Positions 25,348 through 33,823 of a DNA stretch of 64,000 nt are shown here, in pieces; position 1 is the stretch's first letter; each line of letters begins with the position of its first letter. The stretch spans positions 81,791-145,790 of the forward strand of contig JBATTK010000036.1 of NCBI GenBank assembly GCA_049670505.1, in the 5' to 3' direction. The position numbers and the translations under genes are program-made. A model generated the notes under the pieces. That model did not search any database, was not told the DNA's origin, and saw only the letters and a list, made by a program, of their open reading frames with translations. The DNA comes from JBATTK01 sp049670505 (lineage in GTDB: Bacteria; Bacteroidota; Bacteroidia; Flavobacteriales; Flavobacteriaceae).

Positions 25348-26250
25348 ATGAAGAATATTCTATTGCCAACAGATTTTTCCGATAGTGCTTGGAATGCTAC
25401 GAAATATGCTATTGAATTATTCAAACATGAAGAATGTACCTTTCATTTGTTGAATACCTATACCCCGACCATTGCCCATAGCCGTTTTATGGCAATGGCT
25501 ACCAAGGGAACACAAGTGGAAGACGTTATACGCTCCAATTCCGAAAAGGGATTGCAAAAGATCCTGACCGATATTAAACAAAAGCACAATTACCCCAGAC
25601 ATAATTTTGTACTAATTTCTTCCTTTAATCTGTTGGTAGAGGAAATTAAGGATATTGTTGCGAACAAAGGGATAGATTTTATTGTAACAGGTACTAAAGG
25701 GGCCTCTGGCTTGGAAGAAGTTTTTATGGGCAGTAATACCGTGCGGATTATAAAAGCGATTAAAAATTGTCCCGTTTTGGCCATTCCCATGGGCTTTGAA
25801 TTTGTACGACCTTCCGAAATTGTTTTTGCCACCGATTTTAATAGATTTTACACCACGTCCGAATTACAGCCCCTGATAGATTTGGCCAAAGTTTTTAACG
25901 CTACCATTAGAATAGTGCATGTACAGTACGAAATTAAGGCGTTGACGGAAATTCAACAGTTTAATCTGGATATGCTACGTAAGTACTTAAACAATATTGA
26001 ACATTATGTGCATACGGTCTCCGAACTTAATTCTGTTTCCAAGACCCTGGAAGTATTTGCGGAAGAACTGGACATACATTTGTTGGCCATGTTACACTAT
26101 CAACATAGTTATATGGAAAAAATGACACGTGAACCTATTATAAAACGGGTCGCTTTCCACACGCAAATACCTTTGTTGGTCATACCGGAATTAGGCATGG
26201 GTGGGGTATCAAAATCTAAAAAAGTCAGAAAAAATACGCTATTAGTTTAA
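25348..26250 (+). CDS. Universal stress protein, degenerate-second-domain subfamily
   Basis: 300 residues. Domain 1 (MKNILLPTDFSDSAWNATKY onward) has the complete ATP loop GTKGASGLEEVFMGSNTVRI. Domain 2 lacks the glycine loop; in its place is HYQHSYMEKMTREPIIKRVA followed by the beta strand IPLLVIPE. This is the first of ten paralogues in the window with the N-terminal LLPTDFSxNAWNA signature and the C-terminal pattern H-S/T-F-x-E...EPVIKK...IPFLVIPE. A 20-residue basic tail (SKSKKVRKNTLLV) is unique to this copy. It has its own Fnr-type promoter. Confidence 0.9.
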   Translation: MKNILLPTDFSDSAWNATKYAIELFKHEECTFHLLNTYTPTIAHSRFMAMATKGTQVEDVIRSNSEKGLQKILTDIKQKHNYPRHNFVLISSFNLLVEEIKDIVANKGIDFIVTGTKGASGLEEVFMGSNTVRIIKAIKNCPVLAIPMGFEFVRPSEIVFATDFNRFYTTSELQPLIDLAKVFNATIRIVHVQYEIKALTEIQQFNLDMLRKYLNNIEHYVHTVSELNSVSKTLEVFAEELDIHLLAMLHYQHSYMEKMTREPIIKRVAFHTQIPLLVIPELGMGGVSKSKKVRKNTLLV

Positions 26251-26316
26251 TTCACTCCGTGCAATCGTCAGTTGAAACCCTACCTTAGGCAGGTAAACTT
26301 GCTTGTGGTTTCCATA

Positions 26317-26428
26317 AAACTATTTCATAATTTGACCATATGCCTTCGATACGATTGCCGCGCAATCACTCAGGCACCTATATATGGTCATTGAGTGATT
26401 TTCAATTTGAAAATCGTATCGAAATGAC
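26317..26428. repeat. Dispersed structured repeat, copy 2 (best preserved)
   Basis: Arms visible: GACCATAT/ATATGGTC, TGCCT/AGGCA, and inner hairpin GATTGC-CGC-GCAATC; then a second hairpin, GATTTTCAA/TTGAAAATC, closed by GTCATT/AATGAC. Long-range alternatives TTCGATACGAT/ATCGTATCGAA and AATCACTCA/TGAGTGATT cross the first set. It lies in the 423-bp gap 26251-26673, which also holds copy 3 and a heptamer stretch. Confidence 0.85.
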
Positions 26429-26431
26429 ATT

Positions 26432-26530
26432 CCAGTTTCCAGTTTCTGGTTATCTAGTTATCCAACGGCAAAGACCTACTGTTTACTACCACTGCCTACT
26501 AGATATTACCAACCGTTTACTTTTGTATTG
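26432..26530. repeat. 7-bp-period degenerate repeat island 2
   Basis: Starts directly after repeat copy 2 with CCAGTTT, CCAGTTT, CTGGTTA and continues with CTACTGT, TTACTAC and CTACTAG-like units. The words match those of islands 3 and 4 (for example CTACTGTTTACTACCACTGC recurs near 47965). No gene is visible. Confidence 0.6.
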
Positions 26531-26589
26531 GTGCCCTTTTCTTATATTCCAACCTATACACCTTCAGGGCAAGACTTTTAGTTTCCAAT

Positions 26590-26680
26590 AAACTATTTCG
26601 TAATTTAACCATGTGCCTTCGATACGATTGCCGCGCAATCACTCAGGCACCTAACAGGGTCATCGGGTGATTTTCAAAAG
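26590..26680. repeat. Dispersed structured repeat, copy 3 (3'-truncated)
   Basis: Matches copy 2 through the first hairpin (GTGCCT/AGGCAC and GATTGC/GCAATC) but breaks off inside the second (GGGTGATTTTCAAAAGG). The last few bases overlap the stop codon of the small membrane-protein gene. Homology to copy 4 extends about 25 bp further upstream (GCAAGACTTT and TTCCAA). Confidence 0.75.
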
Positions 26681-26901
26681 GTTTGATCCCCAATAGGCCG
26701 ATCCTCATAAAAATCCTTGAAAGTCTTAGTAGTGCTATAATTGTCGGTCAATACCCTGTAGACCATGAACACGATCATAATTTGGCCTAAAACAGTAACG
26801 TAGAATACCCAATTGAAGGGAAAGTTCATGGCGGCCATTATCGTAACGGTCAGGAGTAGCATAGTAGTAACAACTACCCAGAACATAGCTGAAGTTCTCA
26901 T
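26674..26901 (-). CDS. Small membrane protein, two helices, unknown function
   Basis: 75 residues. Two hydrophobic segments, WVVVTTMLLLTVTIMAAMNF (about 8-27) and WVFYVTVLGQIMIVFMVYRV (31-50), precede a polar tail, TDNYSTTKTFKDFYEDRPIG. Family not recognised. Codon use and hydrophobic pattern look like a real gene, and it lies on the same strand 118 bp downstream of deoD, so it could be the end of that transcript. Repeat copy 3 touches its stop codon. Confidence 0.65.
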   Translation of the reverse strand: MRTSAMFWVVVTTMLLLTVTIMAAMNFPFNWVFYVTVLGQIMIVFMVYRVLTDNYSTTKTFKDFYEDRPIGDQTF

Positions 26902-27019
26902 ACTTTTTTAGTTTCAAGATATAAAGAAAGTTGCCGTTACACTGTTAAAGAAACATTATTTTTAGTGACTGTTTTGAAATATATGAGATATACCCAAGTA
27001 GTGGGAACCGGGTATTATT

Positions 27020-27718
27020 CTAGAGGATTCCCAGGGCAATTTTGACCATTTCCGCAAAAGTGGTCTCCCGTTCCTCGGTACTGGATCGTTTTCCGTTGAC
27101 CAAGGAATCCGAGATCGTCAAAATTGCCAATGCCCTTATATTATGTTTTGCGGCTACGGTATAGAGTCCGGCCGCTTCCATCTCTACACAAAGCACTCCA
27201 TAATCTGCCCATAGTTTATAGGCTTCCGGATTGTCCTCATGAAACTCGTCCGCAGAAAGTACGTTGCCCGCTTTAATGGGAATACCATGATCATTGGCAT
27301 AGGCGGCCGCTTTCATGAAAAGATCAAAATTGGCGGTAGGCGCATAATCCATATGTGCAAATCTCGTGTTGTTGATGCCAGAGGTGGTAGAGGCGGACAT
27401 GGCCAACACAACATCCCGGACTTCTATATTTTCTTGGTAAGATCCGGCCGTACCTAATCGGACTATATTCTTAACGTCATAGGAGGTGATGAGTTCGTGA
27501 TAATAGATCAATGCAGAGGGTATGCCCATACCACTACCTTGAACGGACACCCGTTTACCTTTGTAGATTCCTGTATAACCCAACATTCCGCGAATTTCGT
27601 TATAGCAGAAAACATCTTCTAAAAAAGTTTCTGCGATCCATTTAGCACGTAAGGGATCTCCGGGCATCAACACCGTTTCGGCGATTTCCCCATTTTTTGC
27701 ACCAATATGTAAGCTCAT
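27020..27718 (-). CDS. deoD: Purine nucleoside phosphorylase, DeoD type
   Basis: 232 residues, full-length match to the hexameric bacterial DeoD family: MPGDPLRAKWIAE (phosphate-binding), GSGMGIPSALIYYHEL, RLGTAGSYQ, and the purine/ribose site CVEMEAAGLYTVA followed by LTISDSLV. It cleaves purine (deoxy)nucleosides with phosphate to base and (deoxy)ribose-1-phosphate. The start overlaps the end of deoC by 4 bp. With deoC it forms a nucleoside-salvage pair that can feed carbon into glycolysis. Confidence 0.95.
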   Translation of the reverse strand: MSLHIGAKNGEIAETVLMPGDPLRAKWIAETFLEDVFCYNEIRGMLGYTGIYKGKRVSVQGSGMGIPSALIYYHELITSYDVKNIVRLGTAGSYQENIEVRDVVLAMSASTTSGINNTRFAHMDYAPTANFDLFMKAAAYANDHGIPIKAGNVLSADEFHEDNPEAYKLWADYGVLCVEMEAAGLYTVAAKHNIRALAILTISDSLVNGKRSSTEERETTFAEMVKIALGIL

Positions 27719-28383
27719 AATTTTTGGTTTTGATTGGAAGTAACAATGGCGATTCCGGAAGATGTTCCGATTCTGGAAACCCCCAATTTAATATATTGTA
27801 GCGCGGTAACCCTATCCTTAATACCGCCGGACGCCTTTATGGCCACTTTGTCCCTAACTACTTCCTTCATCAAGGATACATCAGCTAAAGTAGCCCCTGC
27901 GGTGCCAAAACCCGTGGAAGTCTTTACAAAATCGGCTCCCGCCTCGACCGTCAAACGGCAAGCTTTCACTTTTTCTTCCTTAGTAAGATAACAGGTTTCA
28001 ATAATGACCTTTAGAACTGTATCACCGATAGCTTTTTTAATAGTGGAAATTTCTTGTTGTACCTGATCGTACTGTCCGGATTTTAACCAGCCGATATTGA
28101 TGACCATATCTATTTCGTCCGCACCATTTTGAACGGCTGTGGTAGCTTCGAATACTTTTGCCGTGGTGGACATGGCTCCAAGCGGAAACCCAATAACGGC
28201 CGCCAATTTGATAGTCGTTTGTTCCAGCTCCTTTTTGGCCAAGGAAATGTAACACCCATTTACACAAACCGCATAAAAATGATACCTTTTGGCCTCTGCG
28301 CAAAGTTTTTTGATAGCGCTAATTGTCGCCGAAGCACTTAATAGCGTATGGTCAATATAGCTTTCTAACTGTAGTACTCCCAT
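27715..28383 (-). CDS. deoC: Deoxyribose-phosphate aldolase
   Basis: 222 residues from the ATG at 28383; a TTG seven codons upstream would lengthen it to MAYLVRT, but MGVLQLESYIDHTLLS is the usual DeoC N-terminus. Motifs include AVIGFPLGAM, EIDMVINIGWLKSG, the Schiff-base segment ADFVKTSTGFGTAGAT, and the C-terminal KASGGIKD and GTSSGIAI. It splits deoxyribose-5-phosphate into glyceraldehyde-3-phosphate and acetaldehyde. It lies 73 bp downstream of the TerB-like gene and overlaps deoD, so all three are probably one operon. Confidence 0.95.
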   Translation of the reverse strand: MGVLQLESYIDHTLLSASATISAIKKLCAEAKRYHFYAVCVNGCYISLAKKELEQTTIKLAAVIGFPLGAMSTTAKVFEATTAVQNGADEIDMVINIGWLKSGQYDQVQQEISTIKKAIGDTVLKVIIETCYLTKEEKVKACRLTVEAGADFVKTSTGFGTAGATLADVSLMKEVVRDKVAIKASGGIKDRVTALQYIKLGVSRIGTSSGIAIVTSNQNQKL

Positions 28384-28456
28384 TGTTCTTACAAGATACG
28401 CCAAATTCTTAAAAATGTTTCCTGAGCATCATCTTTACTCCTGTACATTAAAGAAA

Positions 28457-28858
28457 TTACTGAAACAATAATTTTAGTTTGGCCAACAGGATCAATTCCG
28501 ATTTATTTTTCCTTGCGAAGGAATCAGCTATGGCGTCCGCCGTATCCAGCGTTAATTTTTTGACCGCAGGCGTAAATTTTTCACCTTGATCTTTGTAAAA
28601 CCGAACGAATTTCTCATAACAAGTGTTACCATCCTTTTCGTACTCCAAAAGCCAATCGAATACGGTTTCTATCTGAAAGGCGGCATCGGTACCGTACTCA
28701 TCTTCAATAGTATCCACATCCAACCAACGTTCACGTACCAGTCTTTTCAAAGTTTCTAGTTCTTTCACGTGAATACTTTTGTCGGCCATGGCGACCGCAT
28801 AAAAAAGATTTCCCATGTTTTGGTAAAATTCGTTCCCTATTCGTTGTGAATTTAACAT
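28457..28858 (-). CDS. TerB-like helical protein
   Basis: 133 residues from the ATG at 28858; an upstream TTG at 28885 would precede the predicted transcription start and is rejected. All-helical, with the pattern NLFYAVAMADKSIHVKELETL followed by the acidic VDTIEDEYGTDAAF, resembling the TerB/tellurite-resistance helical domain, in which D and E side chains bind metal. Molecular role unknown. It is the first gene after an Fnr-type promoter on the minus strand and is followed by deoC. Confidence 0.7.
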   Translation of the reverse strand: MLNSQRIGNEFYQNMGNLFYAVAMADKSIHVKELETLKRLVRERWLDVDTIEDEYGTDAAFQIETVFDWLLEYEKDGNTCYEKFVRFYKDQGEKFTPAVKKLTLDTADAIADSFARKNKSELILLAKLKLLFQ

Positions 28859-28882
28859 CGCTTCATTTTTTTCTATCCGCTT

Positions 28883-28925
28883 CAAAAATATAAGCTATCA
28901 CTTCATATTTTTATGATAAAAATCA
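28883..28925 (-). promoter_or_regulatory. Fnr-type box plus -7 element for terB-like-deoC-deoD
   Basis: Palindrome TGATAAAAATCA at 28914-28925, minus-strand -7 element TATTTTTG at 28883-28890, spacing 29.5 nt. On the plus strand the same distance falls on the start codon of the histidine kinase, so the box is phased for the nucleoside-salvage genes and would overlap the kinase promoter, where it might repress. Confidence 0.72.
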
Positions 28926-28948
28926 GTTATAAAGTTTAATTTAGGGGC

Positions 28949-30871
28949 ATGAAGGTTTTCCAGAAAAACAGCAACATTTTTAATCTTCTTTCCGAAGGAG
29001 TTTCTGAAGGTATTATAGTGGTCAATGAAAAACAGCTCATAGTGGCCTCAAACTCTTCCGCAGAGGAGATGTTCGGCTATGGAAAGGACGAACTGATCGG
29101 TAAATTATTGAATACCCTGATTCCCGCTAGGTACCACGGCACCCATATTACTCATTTTACGAGCTTCCATAAAAAGAGCAGTAAGCGTAAAATGGGAAGA
29201 AACGAAGATTTGTATGGAGTCCGAAAGAATGGAAAGGAGTTATCCCTGGAGGTTGGCCTTAATCCTTTTGTATTGTACGGCAATACCTATATCATGGCTT
29301 TAATGAAGGATATTACGGAACGCAAGAGAATTAAAAAGGACCTCACCATTAAAAGTGAAGCCTTACAATCCGCTTTTAACGGAATCATCATTACCGATGC
29401 TTTACTAGAAGATAATCCCATTATTTATTATAATACAGCTTTTGAGGTATTAACCGGATACTCAGAGGAAGATATCGTTGGTAAAAATTGCCGTTTTCTC
29501 CAGAAAGAGGATAAAAACCAAGATGGTATCAGGGAAATGAACAAGGCCATTAAAGAGGGCAGAAGTTGTCAGGTCATCGTACGTAATTACAAAAAGGACG
29601 GCACCCTGTTTTGGAATGAGATTGCCATGACCCCGATTCTTGATGAACGGGGGAGTATTATTCACTATATAGGTATACAAAATGATATTACCGAGCGTAT
29701 CATAGCGGAACAGGAAAGAAACCATTGGGCCAAAATATTTGATGAATCATTAAATGAGATTTATGTTTTTGATTCCAAATCCTTTCGTTTTGTGGACGTT
29801 AATCATGGGGCGCAACGCAATATTGGATATTCGGCGGAGGAACTTAGATCCCTTACTCCGGCGGATCTAATGCCGGACTATACACAGGAGGAACTCAAAC
29901 AAACCGTGGCACCTCTCACCAGTGGAAAGCAGGAAAAAATTAAGTTTGAAACCGTACATCGGCGAAAGAAAGGTAGTACGTATCCGGTAGAAGTACATCT
30001 ACAGCTGTCTACCTTGGGAAACAAAAAGGTATTTGTGGCCGTAATCCTCGATATTACGGAACGAAAATACTATACGGAACGATTAGAGAAAAAGGTAAGG
30101 GAGCGAACGGAACAATTACAGGAGGCCCTTTCCAAGGAAAAAGAACTGAACGAACTTAAAACACGGTTTTTGTCGTTGGTATCACATGAGTTTAAAACAC
30201 CCTTGAGCAGTATTCTTACTTCCACTACCTTATTGTCCAAATATACCCGCGGCGACCAACAGGAAAAGCGCAACAAACATGTGGACACCATAAAGAGCAA
30301 GGTAAAGTATCTAGATACCATACTCAATGATTTTTTGTCGGTGGAACGCTTGGAATCAGGGAAGGTAAATTACAAGTTTACGACTTTTCCCCTCAGCAAA
30401 TTGGTAAACGAAGTGGTTTACGACGCTAATATGTTACTAAAAACGGGACAGCGGATTCAATACCCGGAACAGATAGACGAGCAGATTATAGAATTTGACG
30501 AGAAAATACTGGAATTGGTCTTATCCAATCTTTTGCACAACGCCATTAAATATTCGCCCGAAGATTCTATCATAGACATTCAGGTACATCAAAAAGGGAA
30601 CGATTTGGTTTTAAAGGTAATCGACCAAGGAATGGGCATCCCGGAAGTGGATCAGAAGTTTATTTTTAATCGCTATTTCAGGGCGCAGAACGCTTTGTTG
30701 AACCAAGGTACCGGAATAGGATTGAATATTGTAAGGAGACATCTTGAAAATTTAGATGGATCTATTACCTTTAGAAGTACAGAAAATGTCGGAAGTACAT
30801 TTATCATAAAAATACCCAAAGGTCTTGATCAAAATACCAAGGATGAAGAAAGTGCTGTTGATAGAGGATGA
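28949..30871 (+). CDS. Hybrid PAS/LOV sensor histidine kinase (PAS-LOV-PAS-HisKA-HATPase)
   Basis: 640 residues, no membrane helix. PAS 1 covers about 7-125. PAS 2 (about 135-250) is a LOV-type flavin domain: GKNCRFLQ at 178-185 with the photoactive cysteine C181, plus flavin contacts N180, Q185, N213 (NYKKDG), N223 (FWNE) and Q244 (GIQND). PAS 3 spans about 258-373. A coiled-coil linker leads to HisKA with phospho-accepting H413 (SHEFKTPLSS), then the ATPase domain with N-box NLLHNAIKYSP, G1 DQGMGIPE and G2 GTGIGLNIV. It should sense blue light. It overlaps the response regulator gene by 29 bp, so the two form a pair. Confidence 0.9.
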   Translation: MKVFQKNSNIFNLLSEGVSEGIIVVNEKQLIVASNSSAEEMFGYGKDELIGKLLNTLIPARYHGTHITHFTSFHKKSSKRKMGRNEDLYGVRKNGKELSLEVGLNPFVLYGNTYIMALMKDITERKRIKKDLTIKSEALQSAFNGIIITDALLEDNPIIYYNTAFEVLTGYSEEDIVGKNCRFLQKEDKNQDGIREMNKAIKEGRSCQVIVRNYKKDGTLFWNEIAMTPILDERGSIIHYIGIQNDITERIIAEQERNHWAKIFDESLNEIYVFDSKSFRFVDVNHGAQRNIGYSAEELRSLTPADLMPDYTQEELKQTVAPLTSGKQEKIKFETVHRRKKGSTYPVEVHLQLSTLGNKKVFVAVILDITERKYYTERLEKKVRERTEQLQEALSKEKELNELKTRFLSLVSHEFKTPLSSILTSTTLLSKYTRGDQQEKRNKHVDTIKSKVKYLDTILNDFLSVERLESGKVNYKFTTFPLSKLVNEVVYDANMLLKTGQRIQYPEQIDEQIIEFDEKILELVLSNLLHNAIKYSPEDSIIDIQVHQKGNDLVLKVIDQGMGIPEVDQKFIFNRYFRAQNALLNQGTGIGLNIVRRHLENLDGSITFRSTENVGSTFIIKIPKGLDQNTKDEESAVDRG

Positions 30872-31895
30872 TACCGCCTTACGGGAAAATACGGCGGAAC
30901 TATTGGAGCTTTCCAATTATCAGGTAATTACTGCTCCAAATGGCAAGATCGGGATAGAGAAAGCAAAAGAGCTTCAACCGGATATTGTGGTGTGCGATAT
31001 TATGATGCCCGAAATAGATGGCTATACAGTTTTGCAGGAGTTGTCCATGGACGAAACCGTAAAACATGTCCCCTTTATTTTTTTATCGGCAAAGACCGAG
31101 CATAAAGAGATACGGAAAGGAATGGATTTAGGTGCGGACGATTACCTTACCAAACCTTTTGAGGAGGAAGATTTGATGAGTGCCATCGAAAGTAGACTGG
31201 CAAAGGCAGAAATACTTGCCCGGATAATCGAAGACCCGGTTCAAATAAGGGAGGATTCCGAGGAGCAGATGCGTACCCTTAATGAACTAAAGGATTTTTT
31301 TGATGATCATGGGGAAATCCATAACTTTTCAAAAGGAGAGCACATTTACAGCGAAGGAGATCACTCCAACAAGATTTACCTTATTCTGGAAGGTGTGGTC
31401 AAATGCCATAAAATAGATGAAGATGGCAAAGAATTGATTACTTCCCTACATCCTATGGACGATTTTTTGGGTTTCACCTCCTTCTTGGACAATATCCCGT
31501 ATCAAGAATCGGCTACGGTGGTGGAAGACGTGGTACTTGCCGGAGTATCCAAGAACAATCTGAAATATATCTTGGAGAAAAACCATAATGTTTCCCTGGA
31601 ACTAATGCGACTCCTTACGGAGAACATCACGGAAATAAAAGAACAATTGCTTCAAATGGCCTATAGCTCGGTACGAAAAAAAACGGCCCAAACATTAATT
31701 CAGTTTGCGGAAATTCTAAATAAGAGGTCGGATGACCCTATTAAAATTTCCCGAAACGATCTTGCCAGTGTTGCCGGTATTGCCACTGAAAGCTTAATAC
31801 GCACACTTTCAGGTTTTAAAAAGGAAGGGCTTATTGCCATAGAGGGCAGAAATATCCGCATCTTGGAACTCAAGGCACTTCAATATGTGAGTTGA
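30843..31895 (+). CDS. Response regulator fused to a Crp/Fnr-type DNA-binding module
   Basis: 350 residues from the ATG at 30843, inside the kinase 3' end; an upstream TTG is rejected because MKKVLLIEDD is the canonical receiver start. Receiver domain 1-120 has D9/D10, phosphorylation site D52 (CDIMMPEIDGY), S82 and K104 (KPF). A short linker leads to a cyclic-nucleotide-binding-like beta-roll (about 155-270, FSKGEHIYSEGDHSNKIYLI) and a Crp HTH with recognition helix IATESLIRTLSGF (E316, R320), nearly the same as in the Fnr-like protein at 24390. Most response regulators use OmpR or NarL output domains, so this receiver-Crp fusion is uncommon. Confidence 0.92.
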   Translation: MKKVLLIEDDTALRENTAELLELSNYQVITAPNGKIGIEKAKELQPDIVVCDIMMPEIDGYTVLQELSMDETVKHVPFIFLSAKTEHKEIRKGMDLGADDYLTKPFEEEDLMSAIESRLAKAEILARIIEDPVQIREDSEEQMRTLNELKDFFDDHGEIHNFSKGEHIYSEGDHSNKIYLILEGVVKCHKIDEDGKELITSLHPMDDFLGFTSFLDNIPYQESATVVEDVVLAGVSKNNLKYILEKNHNVSLELMRLLTENITEIKEQLLQMAYSSVRKKTAQTLIQFAEILNKRSDDPIKISRNDLASVAGIATESLIRTLSGFKKEGLIAIEGRNIRILELKALQYVS

Positions 31896-31957
31896 CCTCT
31901 ATTTCCTTGGAATACATGCAAATAGATTAAAATATTTTTTATAATTGTTCGGAAACA

Positions 31958-32000
31958 TGATTTTTGTCATAACACACCTTGCACCATACCTATAATTTTG
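31958..32000 (+). promoter_or_regulatory. Fnr-type box plus -7 element for the USP at 32021
   Basis: Palindrome TGATTTTTGTCA at 31958-31969 (flanked by AAACA), -7 element TAATTTTG at 31993-32000, spacing 29.5 nt, followed by the ATG 20 bp on. Confidence 0.75.
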
Positions 32001-32020
32001 TGTATGAAGTAGTAAGTGCA

Positions 32021-32857
32021 ATGAAGAATGTTCTAATTCCCACCGATTTTTCCGATAATTCTTGGAGTGCCATAAAATATGCACTAGGATTTTTGAAGAA
32101 CACCTCTTGCAACTTTTATCTTTTGCACATTGCGGATATGGGAGAACATCCCGTGAAGCGACTTTCTTTTTCTCCGATCAGCTATCAGGAGAATACTCCC
32201 TCTAAGAAAAAACTGGAAGGTGTCTTAAAAAGTGTAAAACGACTGACCAATAAGGCAAAACATAAAACTTTCACGGTATTGGAATACGGTTCTTTCATTG
32301 ATGCGATGCGACGTATGGTTCCTGAAAAGAAAATAGATCTGATCGTAATGGGGACCAAAGGAGCCTCTGGAATGAAGAAGCTTATTATAGGGAGCAATAC
32401 CGGGGACGTAATCACCAAAGTACAATGCAATACCTTGGTTATTCCGGAAGCCGTAAGTTATCACAAACCAAAAGAAGTAGTATTTCCTACCGATTACAAT
32501 ATTTTTTATTCCAATTCTATTTTAGAAGTAATATCGGAAGTACTGTTCATGAACAGTTCCAATCTTAGGGTAATCCACGTTTTAAAGGGCAATGGAAAAT
32601 TATCCGAGTACCAACAGGCCAATAAAGAATATCTACAAGACTATCTAAGCGAGGTTCTTCCGGAGCGGAACAGCTTTCATACCATACATGAAAAAAAAAC
32701 GATCAAAGGGATACAAAACTTTATAACCGATCGGCAGGTAGACCTCATGATCATGGTTGCCAAAAATCTTAATTTTTTACAACAGATTTTATTCGATTCC
32801 ACAGTGGAGAAAGTAAGCTTCCACACAGAAGTACCATTTTTGGTGATACACGAATAA
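32021..32857 (+). CDS. Universal stress protein, degenerate-second-domain subfamily
   Basis: 278 residues from the ATG at 32021; the longer TTG-started frame runs into the promoter. Starts MKNVLIPTDFSDNSWSAIKY. Domain 1 loop GTKGASGMKKLIIGSNTGDV is intact. In domain 2 the loop is replaced by MVAKNLNFLQQILFDSTVEK and the protein ends VPFLVIHE. The NLNF element is shared only with the USP at 37779, so these two are the closest pair. It lies just after the kinase-regulator pair with its own promoter. Confidence 0.9.
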   Translation: MKNVLIPTDFSDNSWSAIKYALGFLKNTSCNFYLLHIADMGEHPVKRLSFSPISYQENTPSKKKLEGVLKSVKRLTNKAKHKTFTVLEYGSFIDAMRRMVPEKKIDLIVMGTKGASGMKKLIIGSNTGDVITKVQCNTLVIPEAVSYHKPKEVVFPTDYNIFYSNSILEVISEVLFMNSSNLRVIHVLKGNGKLSEYQQANKEYLQDYLSEVLPERNSFHTIHEKKTIKGIQNFITDRQVDLMIMVAKNLNFLQQILFDSTVEKVSFHTEVPFLVIHE

Positions 32858-32890
32858 TTAGCTATCCTAAAAATTTCAGTTTTTTTTGAC

Positions 32891-32933
32891 TGATAAATGT
32901 CATTGTTTTCATTCCAATGGGCAAATATCTTTA
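32891..32933 (+). promoter_or_regulatory. Fnr-type box plus -7 element for the USPs at 32961 and 33824
   Basis: Palindrome TGATAAATGTCA at 32891-32902, -7 element TATCTTTA at 32926-32933, spacing 29.5 nt. The ATG at 32961 follows 27 bp later; the second USP gene is only 17 bp behind the first. Confidence 0.7.
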
Positions 32934-32960
32934 TCCTTAAAGAAAAAGAAAGATAAAAGT

Positions 32961-33806
32961 ATGCAGACCTTATTGATTCCTACGGATTTTTCAACAAATG
33001 CAAAACAGGCTATTGCACACGCATTGGAGCTTTATAGATGTGAGCGGACCAATTTTTACTTTTTGCATGCCTATGCGGATGAGGTCTATGAGCTGGGTAA
33101 ATCCCAAACAAGGGATTCCTTGAAGCAGTTAAGAAAAAAGGTACAACGAAAGAACGATACCCTATTACAGAAACTCCTAACGCAAATAGAGGGAGAAGCA
33201 CCTAACCCCAAACACACCTACCAAGTAGTATCCACATTTGAATCCCTGGTCGATGCGGTAAACGATTTTGTGGATCAGGTAGATATTGATCTTATTATTA
33301 TGGGTACAAAGGGAATGACCGCTGACAGTACCATTACCTTTGGTAGCCAAACGGTACAGGTTTTCAAGTATGTAAAATGTCCTGTTTTGGCTATTCCTCA
33401 GGGCTATAGGTACCAACAACCTAAAAAAATCCTGTTCCCCACGGATTATATGTTGCCCTTTAAAAGGCGGGAACTGAAGTTGTTGGACGAAATTGCGGGA
33501 TCTTTTAAATCAGAGATCCATTGCCTTTACATTTCGGGATTAGAAAAGCTATCGTTCCGTCAAGAAGACAATAAACTTTTCTTGCAAAAATCCTTATCCA
33601 GGGCATTTCTGTTTTTTAAACGATGTGATAATACGGATAGGGTAGCGGCTATTATGGAGTATATCGCAAAGGAAAATATCGATATGCTGGTTATGGTCAA
33701 CTCTCGTCATTCTTTTCTTGAAGATACCTTGTACAAATCTACGGTGGATAAAATAGGGCTAACAGTAGATATCCCCTTTTTGGTAATGCAAAATCTACCT
33801 CGATAA
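32961..33806 (+). CDS. Universal stress protein, degenerate-second-domain subfamily
   Basis: 281 residues from the ATG at 32961; a frame extension from TTG at 32886 overlaps the promoter and is rejected. Starts MQTLLIPTDFSTNAKQAIAH. Domain 1 loop is GTKGMTADSTITFGSQTVQV, with correct glycine spacing but an unusual threonine-rich middle. Domain 2 carries NSRHSFLEDTLYKSTVDKIG and ends IPFLVMQNLPR. It is more diverged than its neighbours and probably cotranscribed with the USP at 33824. Confidence 0.88.
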   Translation: MQTLLIPTDFSTNAKQAIAHALELYRCERTNFYFLHAYADEVYELGKSQTRDSLKQLRKKVQRKNDTLLQKLLTQIEGEAPNPKHTYQVVSTFESLVDAVNDFVDQVDIDLIIMGTKGMTADSTITFGSQTVQVFKYVKCPVLAIPQGYRYQQPKKILFPTDYMLPFKRRELKLLDEIAGSFKSEIHCLYISGLEKLSFRQEDNKLFLQKSLSRAFLFFKRCDNTDRVAAIMEYIAKENIDMLVMVNSRHSFLEDTLYKSTVDKIGLTVDIPFLVMQNLPR

Positions 33807-33823
33807 CTTTAAAATGACGTACA

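Noticed and set aside
28384..28404. TTG-initiated N-terminal extension of deoC, and similar extensions at 28885, 30825, 31979, 32886 and 43331
   Set aside because: Each has a canonical ATG start downstream that gives the family N-terminus, and several extensions run across the predicted promoter.
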